A stretch of 64,000 nucleotides of DNA from Gymnopus androsaceus JB14 (GCA_009733575.1 ML769395.1:421471-485470), one strand, 5' to 3'; counted from the first letter of the stretch, positions 43,152 through 55,489 are shown. The notes: generated by a model from the letters alone, not told the origin. Numbers and translations are program-made.

Positions 43152-43845
43152 ATTATGTGAATACCGACATGAGCATGCTTTTTTTTTGAATCGTTTTTGG
43201 AAACGCAATTTCGGCGTAAAAATTTCTACTTTCTGATACCTCGGATTTCCTTGTACTGTTTCTATTAACACGTTGTCCAGTTCTTGCTGAGCGGAAGTTA
43301 TAGCTGGTTGAGTGTTAGGTTATAATCAAGAGATTACACCAGCAGCCACTTTCACCACGGCAACCCACGGATCCGAAAAAAGAAATGAACAAGTAAACAT
43401 AAGTTCGATAGATCCATAGCCCACTAAAGAACTTGCACCAAGCATTGGGACTCTAGGAGCCAATCCGCAGAAATATCAAAGGAAAACTGAATGCAGAATG
43501 AAGGAAGCACGACTCAGACTTTGAAGTCGTTGAAGAAATCAAACGCAGAGCTTGTACTTCATGGACGTCGAGACAGGGCGTCGATGGCGGATGGCGATAA
43601 ATTAGGCGCCAAACTTTTCTTCTCGTCGGCCCCTTGCAATTTTCCATTCAGATAATGCTGGCCTCAAGACCATTCTTTCTCTGCTATCCGGGAGACAAAA
43701 TCTATCCCGAGCCCGTTCAAGCGATACTAAGCACTAGAACCTTAAGCAAGATATTACAGCACTCGACTCCGGAATGTCTAGTTCACGAGTCGTTCCAATG
43801 GAACGGTTGGCGTTCGGCTCTTGAATGAATTAATTGCAAATGCTA
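43152..43845. other. 3' flank and intergenic DNA
   Basis: Low-complexity T run at 43183-43189 and short frames only. Nothing recognisable before the ARF relic. Confidence 0.4.
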
Positions 43846-44140
43846 CTGATATGGCCACGTCGTAGTGTCGTGTCCATCTACCATTTTTCGAGGTCACTCA
43901 AGTCAGACTTGCTCATCGCCGTCAATGACTCTGGTCTCAACTTTGAGCAACTAGATTACAAGAACATCACATTCAAAGTTTGGGATTTTCAAGGAAAACA
44001 GGACAAAACTCGTCGTCTTTGTAGGTACTGTGTGTACGTCCATCGAGAGCCTCTTCCAGGTTCCGCTTCTTGAAATACAGCGCGTCTCTAACACTATCAG
44101 ATCGGGAACGTATACCTGATAGCCAGAAGGAGCTTCGAGA
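43846..44140 (+). pseudogene. ARF-family GTPase relic (copy 1)
   Basis: The frame reads LNFEQLDYKNITFKVWDFQG then KQDKTRRLCRYC and YVHRE, matching the ARF switch region (VE-x-YKN-x-x-F-x-VWD-x-x-GQDK-x-R-x-LW). The P-loop exon is absent. After a stop at about 44072 a piece RERIPDSQKEL of the next ARF segment remains out of frame. Clearly non-functional. Related relics are at 47750-48600 and 55490-55740. Confidence 0.75.
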
Positions 44141-46200
44141 AAGAGTGTGTTGCAGGATATAGGGGGGCATATATGCCCTAGTTCTATTATAGTCAGTTCC
44201 GCCAAACCCCTTTCTTTTGGCTGCCGCGAGCCCACTGGCCTCCTTCGGACCTAATCGGCGGTCACGGATCGACCGCACGACATATGGGCCATAAGTATGG
44301 GCATCATCTGTTACATCTGGTGCAAATATCAAGCACTAGGATGCAAGCCTATCACATCAGGTCAGACAACGGACAAAGCGTTTATTCGATTATGAATGCC
44401 TGGCGACTCCGACTGCAATAGGGCAACAAAGGTTCGATGAGGTTCGACCCCTAAAAATTTCCTTGTTCGTCTTTTGAAGGATATTTCATTTCGACACTCA
44501 TGAAATGCTCTTAGCTATTGAACGAGATTCTTTTCTTCAGTTCCACTCCATTTCCCATGACGGAGCCTGTATTCTCGGACGCAAAGCTTCCTAGCCGCCA
44601 TGACCTCGCACTTCCACGGAGCACAGATGCCTTCCTATAAGGGTAAAATTTCATAGATGCCTAATTAAATGGAACTTTTAATTTGCCTCTTCCCTGAAGG
44701 TTATGTTGATGAGTCTGTCATACCCCATTAATCTTACTCGCTTCTGAGCTTCAAACCAAGCCAGGCTGGTACTGTGCGTTCTCAGCGACGTCACAGTGCT
44801 AGTCGACATGGACTATGTAGTAACGTACGTTCGGGTCATTACGCCTGCGGCCTGCCTATCTCATGAATAGTGGTGTCAAGGCTTATCGCTCGTGCACATC
44901 GGCGTCTGTATCTGTCATACGTCCATTGTGACTTATAGCCATTCAATTTTTCCCTAAAAACCACAGGTTCCTTTCCAAGATTTGTTGGTGGCGCTTCGAT
45001 GGAGACTGCCGAGGCTCGTCTCTGTTATGTAGCTGTTGTACTGATACTCTGGCCGTCCATTGTGCTTGATTTTTACGGCCCTTCAATGCTTTGAAGAGCT
45101 GAGTTCGAGGTCAGGAAATATATTTGTGATCCCCGGAAATTGATGTTGTTCATTGTCCCAACTTCTAGGCTGTTCGAGTTCTTCTCCACTGAAATAGTAT
45201 GCTGTATCCGAATTTATGTCCCGTCTTTTAAATAAGGGTCCTTCTTTCTTAAATTCCGTTTCATCTTTGGCTAATTTGGGGTTATGACGATTTTTGCAAA
45301 GCAGGGGCCGCTTCTCAGTCACTAAGTAGCGTGAAAGGATATCGTCCTCATGTTTTGCGATTTAACACTCCACTTCGACACTTGTGAATCGAGTTTTTGA
45401 CACCAGCTCTCAAGGCCTTTGGAGACTCAAAGATCCGACTACTCATAGTGGGCCTGGATAACAGTATTCTCGCGAAAGATAAGGAGGTTTCCAATTTTTC
45501 ACTCTTATTCCGGACAGGTCCGGACCTAGTTAGGACCCTGATTAGCTATACTGTATACTTCTCCTTGAGCCCAAAAACTGGTCCTTCATGAATGGGATAA
45601 TCTGGACACTCTTCACGAGGGTCTTAACATGAATTGAGTCCCACACGGTGCGTTTTTCCTTTCTGTTGCTTTTTCCCGGATCCTAGCATGAAAATATGTA
45701 GGTCAAGTCGTCAACGAAACGGCTCTTCCTCCTTCTATATAGAATTACTATCATCACAGTGACTAAGTCTTGCTTGCTGGCCATGCTAGTAAGCTTTGCA
45801 TATGGCAAACACACAGTCTTCAAGAACGCGTCCTATCTCCTTTTAAAATTAATCAATATTGTGTGAGTGCATTCAATTTTGCTCTTATTCACGATGGAAG
45901 CCTCCGATCCATACGTACTGAGTCTTGATTACAGTATACTTAACAGAAAAGAAATCTGTCTACATTCCCAACATACAGTAGAATCGGAAGCAGCCGCTCG
46001 ACATCACACATTTGAATGCAATTCAAAGCCTCGAACCCGTGACGATTGAATTTTGCCCCTTGAAAAGGTAGACATTGAACCATCTTGCTACGCTGATTTT
46101 TCCATCTTTTCTCGTTTTATTGTCAAGTTGGCTGACAGCGTGGTTCAGGAGATCAATGGCCCTCCTTAGAATTCATATGCTTGGATATATCCTCCAGCTA
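44141..46200 (+). pseudogene. ARL-like GTPase relic block before hydrophobin H
   Basis: Collinear with 11230-12900 (inverted) and 56000-59420. Near 45397-45480 a frame reads ALKAFGDSKIRLLIVGLDNS then ILAKDK. This is a small-GTPase first strand and P-loop in which the GKT core is missing (GLDNSILAK for GLDNSGKTTIL-like). Further exons cannot be followed. It probably descends from an ARL gene that flanked the ancestral hydrophobin. Confidence 0.55.
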
Positions 46201-46645
46201 ACCTCATGACCCGAGCCGCGAATTCAGTATAACTTGAACCCTCTCGAAGTGCAATCAATCGCGATTCGTTAATTGTATGTGCCATGAGTCAGTTTCGGAT
46301 CTGACAGACGTCTTTTCTCGCAAACGTCTCTCGAAAACTCAGAATTCACTCAGTACATAAGTGCGCCACCACCCACTGCATGTTTCGGATTTTCATTCAT
46401 CATCAACAACCAACGCCTTTCACAAGAGCTCCAAAACTTATAGACTTCCGTCGAATATTCAATCCATCCGCCCAGAGTACAACATGCAGCCGGACGTTCT
46501 TATTGGATAAAAAAGTTCGTAAACCATCCTTGTTTTTCTAGTCACTCCACAACACGAACTTATTGCTCCACTCCGACAGCTCTCAAATTTCTCCGTGCAA
46601 TTGCTACGCGAGAGGAGGTGCAGTGATAGTTGACATGGCTCGTCA
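46201..46645 (+). repeat. Class 1 distal promoter block of hydrophobin H
   Basis: Shared with 10600-11060 (inverted) and 59440-59880: ATTCACTCAGTACATAAG-like, AAGAGCTCCAAAACTT, ATGCAGCCGGACGTTCTTATT, TTGCTCCACTCCGACAGCTC. Confidence 0.65.
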
Positions 46646-46672
46646 TTGTATGCTCACATACAGTCAGCAAAG

Positions 46673-46678
46673 TATAAA
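46673..46678 (+). promoter_or_regulatory. TATA box of hydrophobin H
   Basis: TATAAA in CAGCAAAGTATAAAGACTC, 95 nt before the ATG; class 1 promoter kept although the gene is broken. Confidence 0.75.
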
Positions 46679-46767
46679 GACTCTTGCCAACTTGACAGAG
46701 ATTCCTCACTCGAACCAACAACCGTCGTTCAAATACTTAATTTTCTCTACTCAGCTCTCTACTCGTC

Positions 46768-47212
46768 ATGCAGTTCAAACTCGCCTTTGTCTCCGCTGCT
46801 CTCGCTACTCTCGCAGTCGCCACACCTACTCTCCGCGGCGAGCCAGCTAGCTCCTGCAGCACTGGTCCTGTTCAGTGCTGCAACACCGGTCGAGTCCGCC
46901 TCTAGCGCTGCCGCTACCGAGGAACTTGACGTTCTTGGCATTGTTCTTCAGGACTTGGACGTCCTTGTCGGTCTTACTTGCTCCCCCATCACTGTCATTG
47001 GTGCTTCTGGAGGCAGCTGGTAAGTTTTCTAGGCATGCACGCGTCTGACTACATACTTATCCTCTCATAGCTCTGCCCAAGCTGTCTGCTGTCAGGATAA
47101 CAGCCACGGTATGATTATGCCTCAATCTCCTCGAATACCAGTGTTTTGATTCTGATGCTATCTCTCATTAGGCACTCTCATTTCCATCGGTTGCGTCCCT
47201 GTTACTCTTTGA
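46768..47212 (+). pseudogene. Class I hydrophobin with one-base frameshift (locus H)
   Basis: The three-exon plan is kept: exon 1 46768-47019, exon 2 47071-47108, exon 3 47172-47212. Exon 1 is 252 nt, one more than in intact sisters. An extra G at 46888-46889 (ACACCGGTCGAG against ACACCGTCGAG in D) puts the frame into TAG at 46903-46905, leaving 45 residues with the first three cysteines. Downstream of the insertion the frame, splice sites and remaining cysteines are all preserved. The central part reads ATEELDVLGIVLQ where sisters have [14 protein letters not shown], so it was already divergent. The inactivation looks very recent or is a sequencing error. Confidence 0.9.
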
Positions 47213-47745
47213 TCACCCGAAATTGCGGCGGCTCAATCCCGAGCCCAACTGCAATGCTGTAGCGGGAAATTGCCTGCATTAGTCTGTTGAAGGCTGTAGC
47301 GGTCTCCATGAGCCATTAATAGTAATTTGGATCAGCATATACAGTATATCGTGATTTTTTGGATATTATCTCTCGAAATCTTCTTGAAATGAAATGTAAC
47401 GATACAAGGCCAATTATCCTCCTAAGAAACGCTTTGACTCGGCCAATGAGTCATGTGGCTTAAATCGGTCCTTTCACCAAAACCACATCCACCTTCATCC
47501 ATTCCCTATTCCCGTGCAGGATACTCACCCGATGCTTTGGTGATCTCAACACCTAGGTCCGATTGGCCAGTCAAGTTGAGATCGTGATGGTTGTGGCAAG
47601 GCCAGTATTTGCTTCGCAGAGAGTAGCAAGGGCTGCAAGCTTTGTCGTCGTTATGATGAGCACGGTAAAGAATAACAAACCTTCGGAAGTGACACGAGAT
47701 ACTTACACTCTGCAATGGCTACAGAAGATGAAAAAATTATCATAA
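47213..47745. repeat. 3' flank of hydrophobin H (type 1)
   Basis: The first 190 nt follow the D/E flank (GGCGGCTCAATCCCGAG, GAGCCATTAATAGTAATTT). At 47530-47720, inverted, comes the block found 3' of A, B and C (GGCAAGGCCAGTATTTGCTTCGC). Confidence 0.6.
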
Positions 47746-47749
47746 TGAC

Positions 47750-48600
47750 GGTGTGCTTGAAATTCTGTACATTACATGGCGAGACGGACTGATCAAAAGC
47801 ACAAATTTCTTGATAGTACGAATATCTCAATTGAAGCTGTACATGCGGCGTGCAGCACACCGACGTGTTTACGTCTACTGTGGCCTCGACGCCGCAGCAA
47901 GCCGCAAGACCGCTCTCTTGTACAAGCTGAAGCTAGGTGAAGTCGTCCTGACTATCCGAACAACTGGTGGGCGCAGTATTTATTGAATCTCCAATCTTGT
48001 TCATCGCCGGTGTCAATAACTCAGGTTTCAACTCTGAGCGACTAGATTACAAGAACATCACACTCGAAATTTGAGATCTTCAAGGAGGACAGCATAAACT
48101 CCGTCCTCTTTGTGGGCACTCTACGTCCATCGAGAACCTCTTCCAAGTCCCACTTCTTGAATCGAACGCATCTCCAACATTATAATACTTATAGACTTCC
48201 CCGATGCTCAAGCTATTATTTTCGTCATAGACTGTACAGATCGAGAACGTATACCTGACACCCAGGAAGAGCTTCAGTGGGTGCTCAAAGAGCTGGACGA
48301 TCATCAACTTCGCGACGTCCCCTGCTTATTTACGCCAACAAGCAGGATCTACCCAAAGCTATAAATACTGCTGAAATCGTTGATGAGTTCGGATTTTGAA
48401 TGGCCAACGAACTTAGTCTATCCAGGTCACTGTCGCCAATCTCTTGAGCTTCTTTTTTGTTAGCACTGCTCACTGCTCCTCGACTCTTGCTGTGGCCTTG
48501 CTATTTCCATATTAGACGGCTTCTGTTATGTCTGAAGATGGATTGGAAGAAGGTCTAGAGCGGTTGAACGCAAATATCAAGCGCTAATTTAGGGAGCAGC
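47750..48600 (+). pseudogene. ARF-family GTPase relic (copy 2)
   Basis: The fullest ARF relic. Pieces in order are a P-loop region GLDAA-ASRKTALLYKLKLGE (47883-47940) with extra residues inside the normal GLDAAGKT, then FNSERLDYKNITLEI, where the Trp of the WD motif is replaced by TGA (48072-48074). Next come IIFVIDCTDRERIPDTQEEL and WVLKELDDHQLRDVP, and an out-of-frame ANKQDLPKA near 48330. ARFs are myristoylated GTPases of vesicle budding. The disabled P-loop, nonsense codon and shift make this a pseudogene. No intact parent lies in the window. Confidence 0.85.
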
Positions 48601-48842
48601 CTCGCTTCTTGTTGAGGTACTTTCAGTGGTTCATTGCTTCTCATTGCGTCTGACTACATTATTTCCTGGCAGTGTCGACCCCTGGTGTGGTCATGCCAAG
48701 CGTTCGTTGCGGCAGTGTGTTCTTTTAAATTTAACAATGATTACACGAACGAATAAGCAAAACAACAATAAAGAACAGAACAGATAATCTAGTATGAAAT
48801 AGTAGTACTCCTCAAGGTATACCGATAACCTTCCCTCACCTC
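48601..48842. other. Short intergenic stretch
   Basis: Between the ARF relic and the convergent PAP2 gene; A/T-rich with no motif. Confidence 0.4.
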
Positions 48843-51308
48843 CTACACGCCTAACACGCGCACACCCTCAGGCGGCCAAACATACACTCCCCATCCAAGC
48901 AACTCAAACACAAGAGGTGTAATCTCAATAGAGAGAATAGCGATTCCGGCGTAGACTATTACTTTTGTTAGGACTGCGAGCGGGGCGAACAGTGCACCGT
49001 AGTTAAAGAGAAAGGATGAGCGAAGTTGGAGTTATGGGGTGGAGAGGAACGAAGGGAGGGGGCAGGAAGAGGGAAGGAGGCAGAAAGGGCAAGAAAAGAG
49101 TCAGTACGATGTTCCAACCGGTCATAGACAAAGAGAGACGAAAGAACAAGGAACACGAAAGTGTCCATGCTGAAGAATACGATCAAAGAACTATGGGGAA
49201 AGAGAAACCGAAAAAGCCAAGCAAAACGTAGGACTAGCGGTAAAAAGTAAAACTCACCATCAGCATCATAATGCATATAATTTTTCCTCTGCTTTACATT
49301 CGTCTGTTTCTCCCCATCTCCTACATCTCCATTCACACCCTTCCCATTGGTACCCAGGACCCATTCGTTCCATTCGTTCCATTCTCAAGTGGCTTGGATC
49401 GATTTTTCACCCCACTCCCAATCCCGCCCTGATCCTCCACCCCCACCGTCAAGCTCCCTGGAAGATCTATAACGGAGGGTATAGGCCTCATAATTCGTCC
49501 TCGTCTCTCCTTGGCTCTGCCTCGAGGTGTCTGGTGTCGGTGTCAACAACGCATCTCGGTCACGGTCAGCGTCGGAAGGGTTGAGGAGAGCAGCATCGTC
49601 GTCTTTATTTGTATTGTATCCGTGGTCGCTGGCGTTGTCGAAATCATTATCAAAGTCAACGGAAGGATCAATATTGGCTTCGTTGTCGTTACTTGGACTA
49701 CGGAGTACTAGTTCGTTTGGTACACCTCCTCTGATATTCTGTCGCAGGGAGATAAAACCTCCGATTTGGCATTCCGAGCCATTCGAAGCCTGGGCCAAGG
49801 CGGGATCTACAAGTGAAAGAGTGATCAGCTTCGATTCGAGTAGGTTAAACGACAACACGACGAAAAGAGTCAAGTCAAGTCAAAACCAGCGAAACGATGC
49901 ATGACGAGAGCAACGCTAGTGCTCTGCACGATTGTTTCATAGCAAAGGAAACGAACTCACCGAATACCTCCGACAGCAGAGGCGATAAGACGAAACACTC
50001 GTGGTAGCACAAACCCCAGGACAGTCTTGGCGAGGAGACGCCAGGCGAAGATCAACATGATTCCAAGGAACAGCTTAGCAGCGGCAGTGAGTGTGAACAG
50101 AAGGATTTGCCAGAGGGGAGAGGAAGTTGAGCTTGCAACCCAAGTGGGAACGTTGAAAGGCAGAGTCGTGTTGGCGGAAAGGCCAGCAGGGGGTGCAAGG
50201 ACCCAACCGCTCCCAATCATTGGCCTAGGTCCTCCAACCTTCTCAATTAATCCGTCCATCCCGAAATAAACGAATCCCCATTTTCCAAGTAGAGCGCCAT
50301 AAACAACAGCACCCATTGCCAGCGCATCTTCGAAGCACGGACAGTCATCGACTGGTTGAGGGTGTTGGTTTACTAGAGTCAGGAAAACCGCGGTCAGTAT
50401 TATCGGTGGCCATGCAGAAAGCGAATTTGAGCCTGCTGACGCCGATGTTGGGAGTGATCCCGACCCTGCAACGGAGCTTGCTACCAAGCCGATTCCAGAT
50501 ACCAAACTTGATACCTCGAGCTTGTCTAAAGCAAAATTGGCGGCAGCCCCAGTAACCCATTCCTCTAACCTCCTGCCCCACCCTAAGCCCCAGACAAACT
50601 GTTCCTTATCTGTAACTCCTACCCAGATTAACGCTCCAAGTAAAACTCCTACTGCGCAATCGGTAAACGAATGCATAGCAGTGTATATTCGTCCGAAAAC
50701 AATGCTGAATGCGTAGACGAAGAGGATAAGGGAGCAGGAGAAGTAAGGGAGGATGGATTCGGAGGGGGAGGCGGAGAAAGGGGATAAGGATGAGGTGTGA
50801 AGGTATCCCCAGAAGAATAAAGCAATAGAGACGCTATTAGTTGAATGCGTCGAGGGGAATCCGTATTCCAAGTGATGATTTCCCAGAGCTACAGTTTGAT
50901 TAATTCTCGTAGTTTTGGATAGAAGAGCACCGGTTACTCACTTAACCTCGTAACAGGCGGCGCCAAAGGTCTCGGGCTGCAAACAAAATCCTTCATCCAA
51001 CTACTCCCATACACACCCAAGCCCATAACAAATACCAGGCCCATCCCAACTTCCTTGAACCCGAAGAAAAACATAGCGGGAAGGAGAATCATGAAAAATG
51101 TATGTGTGCCGAGGGATGAGGTGTACACAAAATATGCGTCGAGGAATGGGGAGCGGAGACGCCGTTGGAGGGACGCAATTAGATGGGATTCCCATGTTAT
51201 CAGAGGGAGGAGGAAGGAGCGGATGGAGGAGCGAAAAGGAGATATTCGGGCATAACTTGGGGAGTCGGAGACATGGGCGTCGTAGGGGCCTTCCTTTTTC
51301 TCCGACAT
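48843..51308 (-). CDS. PAP2-type dihydrosphingosine-1-phosphate phosphatase (Lcb3-like)
   Basis: Exon 1 51308-50942, exon 2 50888-49961, exon 3 from 49806, and a last exon 48973-48843 joined to an exon ending at 49258 (HYDAD-VLTKVIVYAGIAIL). The family dephosphorylates long-chain-base phosphates in the ER. All three phosphatase motifs are visible: KDFVCSPRP, YGFPSTHSTNS and GRIYTAMHSFTD. Several membrane segments (FFMILLPAMFFFGFKEVGM, ILFVYAFSIVFG, LLLGALIWVGV and others) are present. Exon 3 reads RRFYLPATEYQ, a family landmark, then must change frame to reach the acidic tail (VPNELVLRSPSNDNEANIDP). A second in-frame stop near 49392 must also be bypassed before TNGKGVNGDVGDG. So the region 49260-49740 is either mis-modelled, unusual in splicing, or carries indels. 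A fragment of exon 1 occurs at 28330-28445. Confidence 0.85.
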
Positions 51309-51779
51309 CGCTGTCCAATTGAAGAAATGAGCGCTTAATTATAGATCATAGCTAATTATGTATATTGGTCGGATAAGATAGGCGCTAAGGTAACGCGTTC
51401 CTCAACGTTCAACTCTTAAGCTCGAACTGCCGCGTACAGCGCGCTTTCATTTCATTCTTCGTCATGACTTGAATTCTTCCGCCGGGAATCTCACTCTCCA
51501 ACCCATCTCGGCAGCGTATCACGCATGCAACCACAGATCGCGACATTTTTCAACAACCTAAGCTTGCGATATCTGCAAATGAAATTCCGAGAGCAGAGCC
51601 ACTGAGACATCGGACTATATATTTGGGAAGATCTCCAGGCTAGGTTCTCCCTGCACATCCCTAATCACAATTGGTCAAGACGACTGGGACCTATTTCAAC
51701 ACGATAAAGGCTTATTCAAGTCACTCAATGGCGATATTCCGCCTGACACTAGGTTGAACAAGCAAGCAACAAGCAGACA
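51309..51779. other. Intergenic region
   Basis: Shared promoter/terminator space between the PAP2 gene and the next minus-strand gene. No motif seen. Confidence 0.4.
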
Positions 51780-53185
51780 ACAACCTCTTCAGCCCTCCTC
51801 CTGCTTTAACATGGGTGTGAACACGAATACAGTAGGAGGTTTCGTGCATGTGCGTGTGAATGCGAGTCTCCATCTTCTTGGTCTGGGGGGAAGAGCGACG
51901 GAGGATTTGATGCAGTAGGTTGAGTAATTTCTGCCGAGGACGAAGCACCCAGAATCATCTTTGATCTCATTCGAACCATTACCCTTACCCGTCCCCGTTT
52001 CCAAAGCGGGACTGAGCGCCTGAGTCTGATGTAAAGGATCCCAAGGAGATCTAGGAGACGCGATAAGACTTGCTCGAAAGTAGGGGTAGATGTAGGCCGA
52101 CTGCGTAACGCGAACCAGAGAAGGGACTTTTATGCGTCGTTGAAGATAAGGAAGTGTAGCTCCAGTTCCACATTTCCCCTCCATTTTTACTTCGTAGGTT
52201 TTCACTTCGTAGGTTTTGTAGGCCACGTAAAACCCCTCCGAAAGCCTTTACCAGGACGTCCTCTATTCCCTTTTTTGTTCCCGCTCTTCCTTGAGGACTT
52301 GCTGGTGCTGCTACAGCTTTTCGATTCGATGACTTGGTGGAAGCGGGTAAGGAAGTGGAGGAGGATAGAAGAAGCAGCGGCGACAGACTGTGATCGTTTT
52401 ATCAGTCAAGCTGGATTCCAAAGAGTAAGGTTGAGACGAATTGCTTGAGGATACAGACTCCCGTTGTACCAAAAAAAAACCATACACTCCAAAACCACTT
52501 GGATGGATTCGTTGAACGTACTTCCTCCTCCGGTCGGTGGCATCGTGGAATCGGACTTTCTCCAAGGATCCAAAACGTGCCCTTCCTTCTCTCTTCTTTT
52601 GCGAGAGTAACGCTTTCGTCGGAACACGCCTAGAACGACGTTCTCAACATTTGACTTTGAGATGAAAAAGGAAGGGTACGGAGGAACGAGAGGAAGGGAT
52701 GGAATGCCGGGTACGTTGATTGGGTGAATGGGGGAGGAGACCGTCCATGAGAAGATTAGTTAGCCAGTTAACGATATTGTGGAATAAGAAGAAGTAAATA
52801 ATGAAAGCAAGTGAAATCGAAGACACATACGGCGACACGTACGTCCAAAAACCCCAATAAAGATGCATTGGACGAATCCGTCCAGGCGACCTATGCCAAA
52901 CGCCGATGTACCGTAGGAGGATCGAGGTGCTGAGGATGTGAAGGACCTTGGTCGTCTTGGACTCGTTCTCATTTCTTTCGGTCTGCGATATCGATGACGG
53001 TTGCGAAGGGTTGCAATACGAATAGCACCTAAAAGCCCCAAGCAGCTTTTTGGACTTGGGTTGGCCTACACTAGGGCCAGGGCTATCGTCGATGTCAATG
53101 TTTTGCGCTCTACCCAACTCTCTCCCATTCCATCAGCATCGTCTCCGCTCCTAAGATCGTCTTCAGCTCCAGTACCGTCACACAT
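51780..53185 (-). CDS. Probable multi-exon gene of unknown function
   Basis: A start ATG at 53185 opens MCDGTGAEDDLRSGDDADG, an acidic N-terminus. An intron GTAGGC...TTTTAG (about 53069-53031) joins it in frame to CYSYCNPSQPSS and a hydrophobic stretch (KVLHILSTSILLRYIGVW). A GTACGT donor follows near 52841. Further down, frames rich in Ser, Lys and Gly (SKSSRKSGNKKGNRGRPGKG, about 52270-52310) and LSRLLDLLG suggest more exons. I recognise no family, and downstream exon borders are uncertain. Confidence 0.35.
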
Positions 53186-53349
53186 GACTCCGAAGCTGCT
53201 CCAGCACCCAAATGGACGATGTTGGATTATTTCCGCGTTCCGAGGTGGATGTGGTCATGGAGAGATGTGGATGGATGTGAAGGTCAAGAGTTGTGGTTAT
53301 GGACTGGACGACAGTACCAGATATAATCGCAGTTACTCGTGTATTTCGC

Positions 53350-54150
53350 GGTGAAAAGCAGATATTGAGTTATAGACACCTTAAAATCATTCGAATAAAG
53401 TCAACGTCACGTCGTTGAAGCTTGGTTGAATCAAGGCGAAGCGTCAGTCCGTCATTGAAGCGGACCGTATCCTCCCAAATTCGAGGGCACTCATTTACTT
53501 CCTTCAGCTTACACATAGAGCTGGAGGCCATTGATTATCGGAATCATGGACCTCAGTCTCTGGACGAGAATACTAACATGGATGCAATCGGCTACATTCA
53601 TCTCTTCTAAAAGTGCGGAACAGGAGTAGGAGCCGGTATGACGGTATTTTTCATCGGAAAAAGAGGCCCGATGAGAGTGTAACCTACTTTATGTACATAG
53701 TGGTTTGTGCGGCTACAACCTACCTAAACATGGTTAAATGTACTTCGTATGCTTACTTTGTGTCAACTAGGAGTTGATGACGTGCTTAGAAATACATTTG
53801 TGTGTGCTGCTAATACCCAACTTATGTATTCATCTACCTCTGAATACCGGTGAGTACCGGTGAATCTTATTAAATTTTTCAAAAGATCGACTGATACTCA
53901 TTAATGTTCAGTGGTGTCAAAGGCGCTTATGGTACTTACACAAGTGGCCGCCCTATTGCAGGGTCCCACAAGTCGGCTTTAGACACGAGTCACTCGAGCC
54001 ATTGTATTATTACTATTACTATGAGTAGTAGTAGTGGTAGTGTGGCAACTTCGATCTTGCAGCAAGATTTTGGCAAAGTTCCCACGCTCACCCTGCCTGC
54101 AATGACTTCGAAAGGACCAATGATTAAAATAAGAAAAGATGAAAGCTTAC
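53350..54150. other. Stretch without a recognisable gene
   Basis: Short frames only. Small duplications such as GAATACCGGTGAGTACCGGTGAA (53850 region). Confidence 0.4.
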
Positions 54151-54159
54151 TAGAAAAAC

Positions 54160-54275
54160 TCAGAAGTACACGCTTAAGTAGTTAGAAGTACTCAGAAGTA
54201 CTCAGAAGTACATTTTTAAGTAGTTAGAAGTACTCAGAAGTACACTTGTAAGTAGTTAGAAGCAGAAGTAATCAC
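54160..54275. repeat. Short tandem repeat rich in AGAAGTACTC
   Basis: The units CAGAAGTAC and AAGTAGTTAGAAG alternate: CAGAAGTACACGCTTAAGTAGTTAGAAGTACTCAGAAGTACTCAGAAGTACATTTTTAAGTAG is one visible stretch of the array. The number of bases per unit varies. No coding frame. Confidence 0.7.
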
Positions 54276-55489
54276 TGGTAAAACTCAAGTAGCACTGTGA
54301 GATATGTCAAAACTAGTCACACAAAGTGAGCACCAAGTACACAAGAGAAGTAATGATCATGCTTATGTACACACACTAAGTACAAAATATGTGCAAAAAG
54401 TACGTCGATCAAGCAGAAACAGCCGATTTTGACCAAGATGTACATTAAATGATGAAAAATGCTTTCATAAGCCGGACTGATTCTTAGGAGGTTTTTGAGT
54501 TCAGTTTCGTTCGCCGAAGAACCAGGTGAGTGTTTTCTAGAGATTCTGTGAAGCTATCTTCTTACGTATCCATGCAGGCAACCTCAGCACGTCTACGATA
54601 TCGTTCACTTCGCACAGCTAGTTGGAATATCTCCCTAGACGTCTGGCTATACCTCGGAACAGCCTGTAAATTTCTTTTTCAAGTAACTCCCTGGTGTCAT
54701 GGCGTATCTGTCGCGCAGGTTCTGTAGCAGGCTCCAATTCTGGAATCTGGATGACCCGAGGCGACAGTGTTTGCTCACCGGGGTTTGAAGAAGACCTGGT
54801 GAACCTCCGATGTGAATAGTACATATCTATCTTTCTGTCTTTTCGAGCTCGTTGATTGCGACGTTCCTTCCGCAGTATCTGATGCTTCGTCCTACCATCC
54901 GTCGAATGCAAGTCGTTATCGGGAATCGATATATCGCCTGGCTCAAGGTCGCTATCGAAGTCGAGATTGCATGGAAATCAAGCAAGCTCAAATCCTGAGG
55001 CCCGAGGCCTGAATACTGGAACTACAGACCAGGATAGATGTCATTACAAGGACGTCAGGCTTACAGCCTTGGTGTTCTATGGGTCGTCGTTGATTCCTGT
55101 GCTGGCAGCGGAGTCCAGTTATGAACCTCGAGTGTTTACTATGAATTGTCATGCCCTGGTTTACCTTACTTTCTCTTCAATGTTGTGTATCGGTAAGGAG
55201 CAATGTATCCTTTCATTATGCCGCTTTATGAATAAAACTCATGCAGTCTACGGAATCCGTACGACTACATAGTAATTACCGAGGAAGATGGCAAAAACTG
55301 GGAATAATTAGGAGGAATGACTCCTGGCAAAGACATACAACATGGGAAGCGCGACCACGCTCAACAACAGCGCTGCACCTCTTCGTTTCTCAAGCTGATA
55401 CAATTTAAACCTGACGGGTTGATATGAGTTCCAGCGTCTCAATATTGCTCAATGGTCTGTTTGGCAGCACAGAAGCAGTGAGTATGTAC
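54276..55489. other. Stretch without a recognisable gene
   Basis: A segment ATGCAGGCAACCTCAGCA (54574 region), with the preceding TTCAGTTTCGTTC, recurs at 61180-61235, pointing to a shared dispersed element. A 101-codon plus frame at 54967-55272 has no motif. Confidence 0.35.

Noticed and set aside
44430..44460. tRNA B-box-like GGTTCGACCCC
   Set aside because: No A box, acceptor stem or anticodon arm can be folded upstream; it is part of the relic block and also appears decayed near 56020.
49336..49968. 122-codon minus frame at 48968-49336 taken as a separate gene
   Set aside because: Its start MNGDVGDGEKQ lies in the penultimate PAP2 exon and the rest reads through an intron; the true continuation is the exon at 48973-48843.
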